Origin: a virus
IMG/VR virus record: IMGVR_UViG_3300050821_004627
Span: 1 to 61,475 of that record
Direction: 5' to 3' (one strand)
Length of the DNA stretch: 61,475 nt
This document shows, one piece after another, positions 55,524-61,475 of the stretch. Each line of letters opens with the position of its first letter. Position 1 is the first letter of the stretch. The translations under genes and the position numbers were made by a program. The notes below the pieces were generated by a model. That model saw only the letters and a program-made list of their open reading frames with translations, was not told where the DNA came from and made no database searches.

Positions 55524-56359
55524 AATCTTATACCCCAATACTCAGGATCATTGCCCTCGTCTGTAAAACCCATCAGCTTAGCCCGGTCTGGATACTCTGG
55601 ATCGGCAAAGATATGCATAGCCAGAGCAGAGAACGAGCAATCATCCCCCGTCATAGTTATCCCAGAGAACTCAGGTCCAAACCGCGTGGCCTCGGTACTG
55701 AGGGTGGTGATGCCGAATCCCTCTTTACCTGTGAAGGTGTGGCCTAGGCTCAGATCCACCAGGAAGTCCAGCCCACTAAATCCAGCCGCATACATCGCTT
55801 TTCCATCCCATTTGTCATCCACATAGGCTTTCTTGTGCTTCTGAATGTAGATCGTATTCAAATCAGGCCTGCCGTAATAAACCTCATCCACTAATCCCCC
55901 AAACTCGGCATTGACCCCTCCGTACTGAAATTTGTTATTCTGCTTGAGCTTCCCGAACTCAGCTAGTTGGATCAGGTCCCAGCAATCGCTAATTGTGTCG
56001 ATCACAAGGGTCCTAATTGACCTGGTGGCCATGATGGCCCGGATAGCTGATCTGTAGTCTTGCCAGAGCTTTTTAGCTGTGGCTTGGTCCTCGCGTTTGG
56101 AGTGATCCAGATACTTGGGGAGGATGGTGCGGCCCATCATCGTGCCTCTATCTACTACTTGCCGGGTACCTGGATCTAAGCTGATGACTGCTACGGGATC
56201 GGGAGGAGTGATCAAGGCCCAGTGCGTCTTTCCTCGCTTAGTGCTTCCTCCTGTGGCTACACTGATCCTGGGGGGCTTGGTGGGTTTGGGACTAGGTTGT
56301 GTGAATCCAGCGTCTTTGAGGGACTTTAGGTCGGCGGCTGGAACTGCTACTGTACCCAT
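55520..56359 (-). CDS. Sak4-like RecA-fold ATPase
   Basis: 279 residues. Walker A GGSTKRGKTHWAL (about 37-50), Walker B IRTLVIDTISDCWDL (about 112-126), then YIQKHKKAYVDDKWDGK, as in phage AAA_24/Sak4 single-strand-annealing ATPases. These work with an SSB partner; the 57263 gene is a candidate. It is not a packaging ATPase by sequence style. Confidence 0.8.
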   Translation of the reverse strand: MGTVAVPAADLKSLKDAGFTQPSPKPTKPPRISVATGGSTKRGKTHWALITPPDPVAVISLDPGTRQVVDRGTMMGRTILPKYLDHSKREDQATAKKLWQDYRSAIRAIMATRSIRTLVIDTISDCWDLIQLAEFGKLKQNNKFQYGGVNAEFGGLVDEVYYGRPDLNTIYIQKHKKAYVDDKWDGKAMYAAGFSGLDFLVDLSLGHTFTGKEGFGITTLSTEATRFGPEFSGITMTGDDCSFSALAMHIFADPEYPDRAKLMGFTDEGNDPEYWGIRL

Positions 56360-56553
56360 TCGGCCTCCTTATGCTTGATCTTCTCGATGCTATGATGCCC
56401 ACTGCAATTCCCCTTACGATCAACCGTTGTGAAGCCACAGCCCTCACAAATCACCGGCCAGCCCACTCCGTCCTCCAATGGGCCATAATCCGGGTAGTCG
56501 CTCCCCGGCTCGAATCCCATCTCCTCTTTGCACTGGTTACAGAAGTCAGCCAT
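56347..56553 (-). CDS. Small zinc-finger protein
   Basis: 68 residues with CNQCKEEMGF and CEGCGFTTVDRKGNCSGHH, giving two zinc-ligand pairs. Upstream of and overlapping the Sak4-like gene. Probably a nucleic-acid-binding accessory protein. Confidence 0.65.
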   Translation of the reverse strand: MADFCNQCKEEMGFEPGSDYPDYGPLEDGVGWPVICEGCGFTTVDRKGNCSGHHSIEKIKHKEAEWVQ

Positions 56554-56761
56554 TCACAGTACTCCTCTCCATATCCCAATCAGCCTTACCATCCAATTTC
56601 CTGCTATGCACTGAGAAGGTCTGGATGATGATCTGGGCCAGGGAATCGATAGTCCTGCTCCTTCTCCCGCCTGGGCAGGCTAACCGGGGGTGGGAGGTGT
56701 CCTCGGTCATCATGCGATGGGCACAGATGTAGGCGGCACGTTCTAGCTGAGTGGCGTTCAT
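56546..56761 (-). CDS. Hypothetical helical protein
   Basis: 71 residues from ATG 56761 (ATGA overlap). Helical start (LERAAYICAHRMMTED). Unknown. Confidence 0.6.
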   Translation of the reverse strand: MNATQLERAAYICAHRMMTEDTSHPRLACPGGRRSRTIDSLAQIIIQTFSVHSRKLDGKADWDMERSTVNG

Positions 56762-57138
56762 CGTGTGAACCTCCACAACCACCCTCTCACCATCACGCTC
56801 ATTCTGCTCCTCTCGATCCCCAGATAATGAATCACCACGTCCCCAATCGACCTCATATTATTGTGCCTGCCCAGGGCGATCTCCCGAGCGTACTGCTCCC
56901 GGACAAACACAGTGATCTCATTCAATTCATCCCGTCTCTGCTCATTCTCCTCCCGGATCTTCTTGATCTCCTCTACCTCTGAATCCAACAAGCTCCTACC
57001 TTTTCTCAATTGCTGGTTATCTGCTCTTAGGGCCTGGAGTTCCTTAGTCAGCTCCCCGTATGCAGTGAGGGTGACCCACTCTCTCTCATGGCCTTCTGGG
57101 TCAGTGAAGCGTTGTACATCCAATTCAATATTGGGCAC
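56758..57138 (-). CDS. Hypothetical coiled-coil protein
   Basis: 126 residues from GTG 57138, nine bases after AGGAGAA supplied by the exact 13-mer at 57147. A small beta start (IELDVQRFTDPEGHEREWVTLTA) is followed by a long coiled coil (KELQALRADNQQLRKGRSLL...). Similar in style to small phage replication accessory proteins; role unknown. Confidence 0.65.
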   Translation of the reverse strand: MPNIELDVQRFTDPEGHEREWVTLTAYGELTKELQALRADNQQLRKGRSLLDSEVEEIKKIREENEQRRDELNEITVFVREQYAREIALGRHNNMRSIGDVVIHYLGIERSRMSVMVRGWLWRFTR

Positions 57139-57146
57139 TTTTACTA

Positions 57147-57159
57147 TTCTCCTGCCGAA
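57147..57159 (-). repeat. Dispersed 13-mer TTCGGCAGGAGAA, exact copy used as ribosome site
   Basis: Nine bases upstream of GTG 57138; the second exact copy with a likely ribosome-site role. Confidence 0.85.
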
Positions 57160-57262
57160 ATTTAGGGACAAAAAATTAGAAGGCCTGAGGAGGTGTCCCT
57201 ATAACACCCCCTCTGCCCTCATCTATCTCCAGAGGAAACAGGTATAACCTTGGAGGCAGAAT

Positions 57263-58150
57263 CTAAGATTGAGTCAGGGTGTCTCCGTTGACCTCCCAGC
57301 CTAAGTCGTGCTCCATAGATTGGTCAATGAGGAAGTCCCCGGTAATGGATTGGGCTCCCGATTGGCATTCGTTAGAGGGTTTACCATCAGCTTTGAGGGC
57401 ACGGAATACAGACTTTTTGAGGTCGGCGATGGTGATGGACCCGGCTGAGTCTTTGAGGATGTCCTGGATGTGTTTGAGGACATCAGAGGAAGCGGAGTTG
57501 CCGTTAGTGGCGGCTTTAACGGCAGCAGTGGCAGTGGCAGCGGGAGCAGCGGCGTTGGCTTTAGGAGCAGCACTGGTCCCAGCCCCTTTCTTAGCTCCCT
57601 TTTTGGCTTCTCCGGGGAGAGCGATGATCTTGAGGCAGGTGTAGAACTTCTTGTCATAGCCCTTGGCGTTCTTCTCTTCCAAACCTTCACGCTTGGGCTG
57701 GGGGATCTGACGGACGGTTAGCTCTAACCCGGCTAAGGCTCTCAGGCCATCGGGGCCGTTGAGGGAGAGGGTCATTCCTGCGTCACGCATAGCTTTGAAA
57801 ACGTGAGCCCAGTTGGAGTTTACATAGAGGCTCTTTTTGGTCCCTGTGGGCTTTAGAGCCCCGCCGTCATTCACGATTGCAAAGTCGGCCATCTTAGCTC
57901 CTGTGGTCCATTCGATGGTGAAGTCCTTGCCTTCGTTGGAGCCATCGATGGGGGAGACTTGGGCCTGGACCGCGATGGAGGCGTCGTTTTTCATGGTCCC
58001 CGCATAATCGAACATCGCATAACCGATGGAATTGATTTTTACGTCGGCTTGCTCGGGGCCAAAAGAGGCTGTAGCGAAGTCCTCTAGGTCATTAGATACT
58101 GTACCGATGTCTTGATCGTCAGTCTGGGAGGTTGCGTTGGAGATTGCCAT
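57263..58150 (-). CDS. Candidate ssDNA-binding protein with C-terminal winged helix
   Basis: 295 residues. N-terminal 160: beta-rich OB-like domain (INSIGYAMFDYAGTMKNDAS, AVQAQVSPIDG, FTIEWTTGAKM, LELTVRQIPQPK). Then a Lys/Ala-rich linker (about 180-215) and a helical C-terminal domain (VLKHIQDILKDSAGSITIADL). Phages with Sak4 usually encode an SSB nearby, and this is the best candidate in the operon. The assignment is inferred. Confidence 0.5.
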   Translation of the reverse strand: MAISNATSQTDDQDIGTVSNDLEDFATASFGPEQADVKINSIGYAMFDYAGTMKNDASIAVQAQVSPIDGSNEGKDFTIEWTTGAKMADFAIVNDGGALKPTGTKKSLYVNSNWAHVFKAMRDAGMTLSLNGPDGLRALAGLELTVRQIPQPKREGLEEKNAKGYDKKFYTCLKIIALPGEAKKGAKKGAGTSAAPKANAAAPAATATAAVKAATNGNSASSDVLKHIQDILKDSAGSITIADLKKSVFRALKADGKPSNECQSGAQSITGDFLIDQSMEHDLGWEVNGDTLTQS

Positions 58151-58155
58151 TAGAT

Positions 58156-59805
58156 TTAACTGTTGGTCCTTTCGATTGAGATTACGTTACTGGTGCTTGG
58201 GTTAGAGGGTAGAGAGGTGGCAACCACTCTGGGTAGAGGGGCTGGCGGTTCCGGGATGCGGCCACGGATCGGAGTGATGAGGCGATGGAACCAAAAAGGG
58301 AAAAGGTGCTTAAACTGCCTTATGACCCATCTGAAGTGATCATCGGGTATAGCGGTTTCAGATTGATCGGTCTCAGCCCGCATTGTTCGGCCATGGGCTT
58401 GGACAATGGTTTGAGCTGTGATGTAAGGGGCGTATTCTGGGTCCTTCTCTTGGCGGGCAGTAATGAGTTTGCCACGAGTATCCAGAAAGGGTACTTTAGC
58501 AAGTATGTTATATTCTCCTGCCGAAAATGCAAAGTCGTAGCCTGTGGTGATAGCGGGGGAGACGAGGGTAGCAGGGGGATCAGCCTTTTTAAACTGCTCT
58601 ACTTTCTGGGCTGTCTCTCGGCCTGATTGGGGGGTGATGAAGGTATGGCCGAATTCCGATATATCCGAAATTTGTCTGGCTCGGTCATAGGACACAGAAT
58701 GGATGATGCCCTTGCGATCCTGCCTGGTCCTCAGAAAGTTATCTATCCTAGCCATGTATTGAGCGAACATGTGGGGAGGGGTTTTGTGATCTAAGCGGAG
58801 GAGGGGTTGGCCTTCCCAGTAGTAGACGGGGGAACGGCGGGCAGGGAAGGAGGAATGGTATTCGTAGAAGTCGATTTGGTCATCGGGGATGCCTAAGAGG
58901 GAGATGGTTTTTTTGACCATCGTGGCGGAGATGAGGATGATCTTGGGGATTTGCATGAAGAGGATTTTTTGGGCATATTGGTGAGCCCAGATGGGTTCGA
59001 GTTTGTAGCCGTCACCTGTGCGTTCTACGATCCATTCTAGGTCTCCTTCGCTGGCTAGGATGGAGATGCATTTGTGGCTGATCTTGGTCCAGAAGCGGTG
59101 GTCGGCGGCTGTGGATGGGTGGACGTGGCCTTTGTCGGAGATGTCGGCCTCAGCCTGGAGCTTGATATCTTCTAAGATCTGTATGGCTTTCTTGCCTACA
59201 TCCTTGGCCCAGGCCCACCAGGACGAGATTGGAGCCTCTCCTTGCGGAAATCTGATTTGTATCTTTTGAGCCTCGGCATACGAAACAGTTACGGCCATTG
59301 CTGAACAGATCTCATCTGGAACATCATGACATTCATCGCATACCAATAAATCGAACTCACCCATCCCCCGGCCATAAAGATTGGATAGCATGAAGTACGA
59401 ATAATTAGACACCACGAGAGAGGACTCGATCATCCTGTCCCTAGCCTTCTCGTAAGAATTGCAATTACGCCGGCAGGTGTACTGACCCTCTTCACAAGTC
59501 TCAGATCCTTTGCCAGAACATGGGTAGTTATTCCGGCCTCGCATGTCACATAGGCCGATAGAGTGAAATTCGTCTTGGTACTGGTCCTGTAGCCCTTTCG
59601 TAGATGTTAGGAAACAGGTACGCTTAGCCATCAGCATCGCTGTTCCCACAGCTAATCCACCTTTGCCCTCGCCTGTAGGCATGGAATGGGCCATGAAGCG
59701 CTTGGTGGAGGTTAGGCCACGGTCAAGAGCTAGGAGTTGGCCGGGACGCCAGGAACGGAACTTGGCGGGGAGCCCGATGTCTTGGGGGGAGAGGCCGGGG
59801 ATCAC
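58156..59805 (-). CDS. DinG/XPD-like Fe-S DNA helicase
   Basis: 549 residues from GTG 59805. SF2 motif I SMPTGEGKGG, four spaced Cys for an Fe-S cluster (CDMRGRNNYPC...CEEGQYTC...NC), DECH box VCDECHDVPDEI, motif III region ILISATM, and motif VI TIVQAHGRTMR. The family unwinds 5'-to-3'. It complements the UvrD-like enzyme of opposite polarity. An exact 13-mer lies inside. Confidence 0.9.
   Translation of the reverse strand: MIPGLSPQDIGLPAKFRSWRPGQLLALDRGLTSTKRFMAHSMPTGEGKGGLAVGTAMLMAKRTCFLTSTKGLQDQYQDEFHSIGLCDMRGRNNYPCSGKGSETCEEGQYTCRRNCNSYEKARDRMIESSLVVSNYSYFMLSNLYGRGMGEFDLLVCDECHDVPDEICSAMAVTVSYAEAQKIQIRFPQGEAPISSWWAWAKDVGKKAIQILEDIKLQAEADISDKGHVHPSTAADHRFWTKISHKCISILASEGDLEWIVERTGDGYKLEPIWAHQYAQKILFMQIPKIILISATMVKKTISLLGIPDDQIDFYEYHSSFPARRSPVYYWEGQPLLRLDHKTPPHMFAQYMARIDNFLRTRQDRKGIIHSVSYDRARQISDISEFGHTFITPQSGRETAQKVEQFKKADPPATLVSPAITTGYDFAFSAGEYNILAKVPFLDTRGKLITARQEKDPEYAPYITAQTIVQAHGRTMRAETDQSETAIPDDHFRWVIRQFKHLFPFWFHRLITPIRGRIPEPPAPLPRVVATSLPSNPSTSNVISIERTNS
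58513..58525 (-). repeat. Dispersed 13-mer TTCGGCAGGAGAA, exact copy
   Basis: Within the DinG-like gene, in frame for F-S-A-G-E-Y near the C-terminal helicase domain. Confidence 0.85.
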
Positions 59806-59963
59806 TCGGTAACCTCCTCCTCCTCAGAATGACCTGCCAGCACACTTCTCTCAATATCCTTGGCGTATCTTCTCAATTCTTTTGCATACCCACCACTCAC
59901 GTCGTCCTGGGGTATGCACTTTTCCAGGTAATCAGCGATCATGCGTAATCGATTGGGAGTCAT
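59802..59963 (-). CDS. Small acidic protein (53 aa)
   Basis: ATG 59963 in a TGATG overlap with 59963 and a stop overlapping GTG 59805. Helical, ending in an acidic run (HSEEEEVTE). Fills the gap between two operon genes. Unknown. Confidence 0.65.
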   Translation of the reverse strand: MTPNRLRMIADYLEKCIPQDDVSGGYAKELRRYAKDIERSVLAGHSEEEEVTE

Positions 59964-60541
59964 CAGCCTGTGACCTCTGCCTTAAATTTCCCTCTCAGAA
60001 TCGTCCCGTACCTCTCATAGAACCTCTGCGAGAATCGAGTAACCCATAGGCTCGGAGGCATTCTACGAATCCCCTGGTCGATATGGCTAATCAGTCTTAG
60101 GACCTCGCCGTGCTCCCCTCTAGTGACGTGCTGCCCCACCCGCTCATCCAGGTTCAGAAAGACCCCCTCCATCTTCATGTGATAGTCGTCATCCCTCACC
60201 AGCTCACTTATGGACTCGAACATAGCCAGGTGATGACTAGGGATAGACTTTCTGATCTCGTTACTAAGCCAGCCCATGTGACGTACGAACCCATGCCGGA
60301 CCATGTCCTTTTGCGAAGCGTATGGGAAGCGCTTGGAGGCCAGAATGATGTCGGCTTGACGAGCTAGCATAGGAGGAACGTTGAGGGCTATGGTGTGGGA
60401 GCGGCCTTTGTCATCAGCTCCGGGGACTAGGAATTGATCTAGTTGGGCGAGGGAGACCTCGTCATCGGACATGGCGTCCTGGAATTCTACGCCTACTAGA
60501 TCGGCCTCCTCTTCGGGGCCACGCTTACGCCTATTGCTCAT
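59963..60541 (-). CDS. Hypothetical protein, possible ribbon-helix-helix
   Basis: 192 residues: disordered basic/acidic start, then HTIALNVPPMLARQADIILASKRFPYASQKDMVRHGFVRH, which has the strand-helix-helix outline of RHH DNA-binding proteins, then a helical C-terminal domain. Possibly a regulator of the recombination operon. Confidence 0.6.
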   Translation of the reverse strand: MSNRRKRGPEEEADLVGVEFQDAMSDDEVSLAQLDQFLVPGADDKGRSHTIALNVPPMLARQADIILASKRFPYASQKDMVRHGFVRHMGWLSNEIRKSIPSHHLAMFESISELVRDDDYHMKMEGVFLNLDERVGQHVTRGEHGEVLRLISHIDQGIRRMPPSLWVTRFSQRFYERYGTILRGKFKAEVTG

Positions 60542-60609
60542 TGGATCGTTACCGGCTCCATCGCTGTATTACCGTTTTCGTCGATTAGTACTTTGGAGTT
60601 CTAGGCGCT

Positions 60610-60777
60610 TCATTTGAGACTATCCATCCATTGCAATAATTTCAAGAACCGTTCAAAGTTCTTATTCGAATAGTCCCAAATCTCCCGAAGATCATTCGGT
60701 GTCCAATCTCGCGCCAGTACCCGATCCTCCTCTGGGTCGTTCATTTCAGCAATTTTAGTGTCCAATGTACGTTTCAT
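60610..60777 (-). CDS. Hypothetical helical protein
   Basis: 55 residues from ATG 60777. Helical with a Trp pair (WTPNDLREIWDYSNKNFERF). The ribosome site is weak. 60542-60609 holds nothing certain. Unknown. Confidence 0.55.
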   Translation of the reverse strand: MKRTLDTKIAEMNDPEEDRVLARDWTPNDLREIWDYSNKNFERFLKLLQWMDSLK

Positions 60778-60811
60778 TTGCTCAGTTAGTACTCCTTTAT
60801 TGCAGCACTCA

Positions 60812-61126
60812 TTATCTAGGGACCTTGAATCCACCCATGCTCGGGATCATCAGGGGGCTCCTCAATTGCTTCAGGTTATCCTCGTGGGCTTTACGCTTCT
60901 CCTCGAACCCCCGGATCTGCAATAGGTACTCGGATTTTTGGATGATGATGAAGTAGGATAGGGCTTTGGCTAGGTCCCCGGACGCGATGCAGTTGTCCAT
61001 CTCATCGAGGTTTTGGAGAGAGGTTTGTTTGATGGCTAAGACTTCGAGGGTGGCTTTGAGTTCGGCCTCCTGCTGGAGAATGAGCTGGGGTATTTGATCG
61101 GGGGTGATGCCTTGGATTTGGGGCAT
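60812..61126 (-). CDS. Hypothetical coiled-coil protein
   Basis: 104 residues from ATG 61126 in TAATG overlap with the small membrane protein gene. Almost all helix (QLILQQEAELKATLEVLAIKQ...). May be a structural or regulatory coiled coil. Unknown. Confidence 0.65.
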   Translation of the reverse strand: MPQIQGITPDQIPQLILQQEAELKATLEVLAIKQTSLQNLDEMDNCIASGDLAKALSYFIIIQKSEYLLQIRGFEEKRKAHEDNLKQLRSPLMIPSMGGFKVPR

Positions 61127-61290
61127 TAGTCTTGGGACCTCGCTATCCAAGTTATGAGAGCCATGATGAGTAATTCGGCCCCACCGATTAATTCAGCATA
61201 GTGTATGCCCAGGAGACCAAATACGCCTAGAGTGGTTAGAATCCAGGACCCCAGGAAGAGATGGAATAGCGGAAGTTTATAGTCCTTCAC
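61126..61290 (-). CDS. Small membrane protein (54 aa)
   Basis: GTG 61290 overlaps the MazG stop (GTGA) and its TAA overlaps ATG 61126. Two membrane segments (LFHLFLGSWILTTLGVFGLLG and GGAELLIMALITWIA). Both junctions are tight, so it is likely real. Unknown role. Confidence 0.65.
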   Translation of the reverse strand: MKDYKLPLFHLFLGSWILTTLGVFGLLGIHYAELIGGAELLIMALITWIARSQD

Positions 61291-61475
61291 TTACGGCCTC
61301 CCTCTAAAATCTGCCTCTCACCTTTGAGATCCCGGACCTGGGCATCGTGCTCGGTGAATCGGTCGGGGAAACGTTTTTGGAGCTTTAGGACGTTGCGGGT
61401 GAGCATTTCTTGGAAAGATACCTCCAGGGCATCACAGGCAATCCTGGTATACCAGAGGGAATCCCCGCCCTCCTC
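61287..61475 (-). CDS. MazG-like pyrophosphohydrolase, C-terminal part (repeats 1-97 in its right portion)
   Basis: Continues the frame of 1-370 across the junction; bases 61379-61475 duplicate 1-97. The end encodes a charged C-terminus (RFPDRFTEHDAQVRDLKGER) and stops with TGA at 61287-61289. Confidence 0.88.
   Translation of the reverse strand, partial: EEGGDSLWYTRIACDALEVSFQEMLTRNVLKLQKRFPDRFTEHDAQVRDLKGERQILEGGRK
61379..61475. repeat. Terminal direct repeat, right copy
   Basis: Exact duplicate of bases 1-97. See the left copy. Confidence 0.97.

Noticed and set aside
55520-56359. Packaging ATPase of the PRD1/adenovirus type
   Set aside because: The P-loop protein has the spacing and neighbourhood of Sak4-like recombination ATPases, not of a membrane-virus packaging ATPase.
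2282-58525. The 13-mer is simply the genome's Shine-Dalgarno sequence
   Set aside because: Only 18093, 27777, 57147 and perhaps 6947 lie at ribosome-site spacing. Others are mid-gene, antisense, or far from starts, and the TTCGGC half adds nothing to ribosome binding.
1-61475. CRISPR arrays, insertion sequences, rRNA or tRNA genes
   Set aside because: No regularly spaced repeats, transposase genes or cloverleaf-like sequences were recognised; tRNAs cannot be fully excluded by eye.

Overview
The window reads as the complete, circular (or circularly permuted/terminally redundant) genome of a virus of about 61.4 kb. The first 97 bases are repeated exactly as the last 97 bases, and a MazG-like gene is intact only when the ends are joined. 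Genes are packed tightly with ATGA, TAATG and GTGA start/stop overlaps. Almost all run on the minus strand; the exceptions are two small plus-strand cassettes (about 0.99-2.14 kb and 2.94-3.71 kb) and one large gene (33.98-35.82 kb). I see no rRNA, recognisable tRNA, insertion sequence or CRISPR array. The host is probably a Gram-negative bacterium. Several secreted virus proteins with Ig-like/He_PIG-type repeats resemble proteins common in Acidobacteriota, but that host assignment is only an inference.

No large terminase, portal, HK97-type capsid, tape measure or tail assembly gene is recognisable. The virion half (about 7-36 kb) instead holds six to eight compact beta-rich proteins (14.9-19.98 kb), one of them a candidate major capsid protein. 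It also holds an Arg-rich, protamine-like protein fused to a membrane domain (20.15-21.15 kb), sugar/methyl-transferases (21.5-23.7 kb), and about a dozen membrane-anchored, Gly/Cys-rich proteins (25.7-32.9 kb). A transglutaminase-fold cysteine enzyme follows. I interpret this as a large tailless, probably membrane-containing dsDNA virus not close to any group I can name. Ten proteins carry a motif (M/L)-x-G-x-G or LxGGx, nearly always N-terminal, that matches the known cleavage consensus of the adenovirus maturation protease. Another motif (GDL..G.F.VPQNP) occurs five times in three proteins.

From about 36 to 61 kb and on to 0.37 kb lies the replication and metabolism half: ParB-like protein, TOPRIM protein, UvrD-like helicase, a family-A DNA polymerase lacking its own exonuclease, a uracil-DNA-glycosylase/3'-5' exonuclease fusion, XPF-like nuclease, J-domain protein, Sak4-like ATPase with a candidate ssDNA-binding partner, DinG/XPD-like helicase, and MazG. 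HNH endonuclease genes are wedged into this operon. Two of them are flanked by diverged leftover pieces of the neighbouring gene (UDG head, XPF tail), which indicates cassette replacement. A tyrosine recombinase, a GroES-like protein, a lysozyme-like protein and a second, membrane-anchored lysozyme-like protein sit between 3.3 and 7.7 kb. Adhesin/fibre-like secreted proteins occupy 7.7-14.2 kb.

Across the whole genome the 13-mer TTCGGCAGGAGAA occurs 11 times exactly (and at least 8 more times with one mismatch), in both orientations, in coding and non-coding DNA and in different reading frames. This is far beyond chance and only partly explained by ribosome binding sites.
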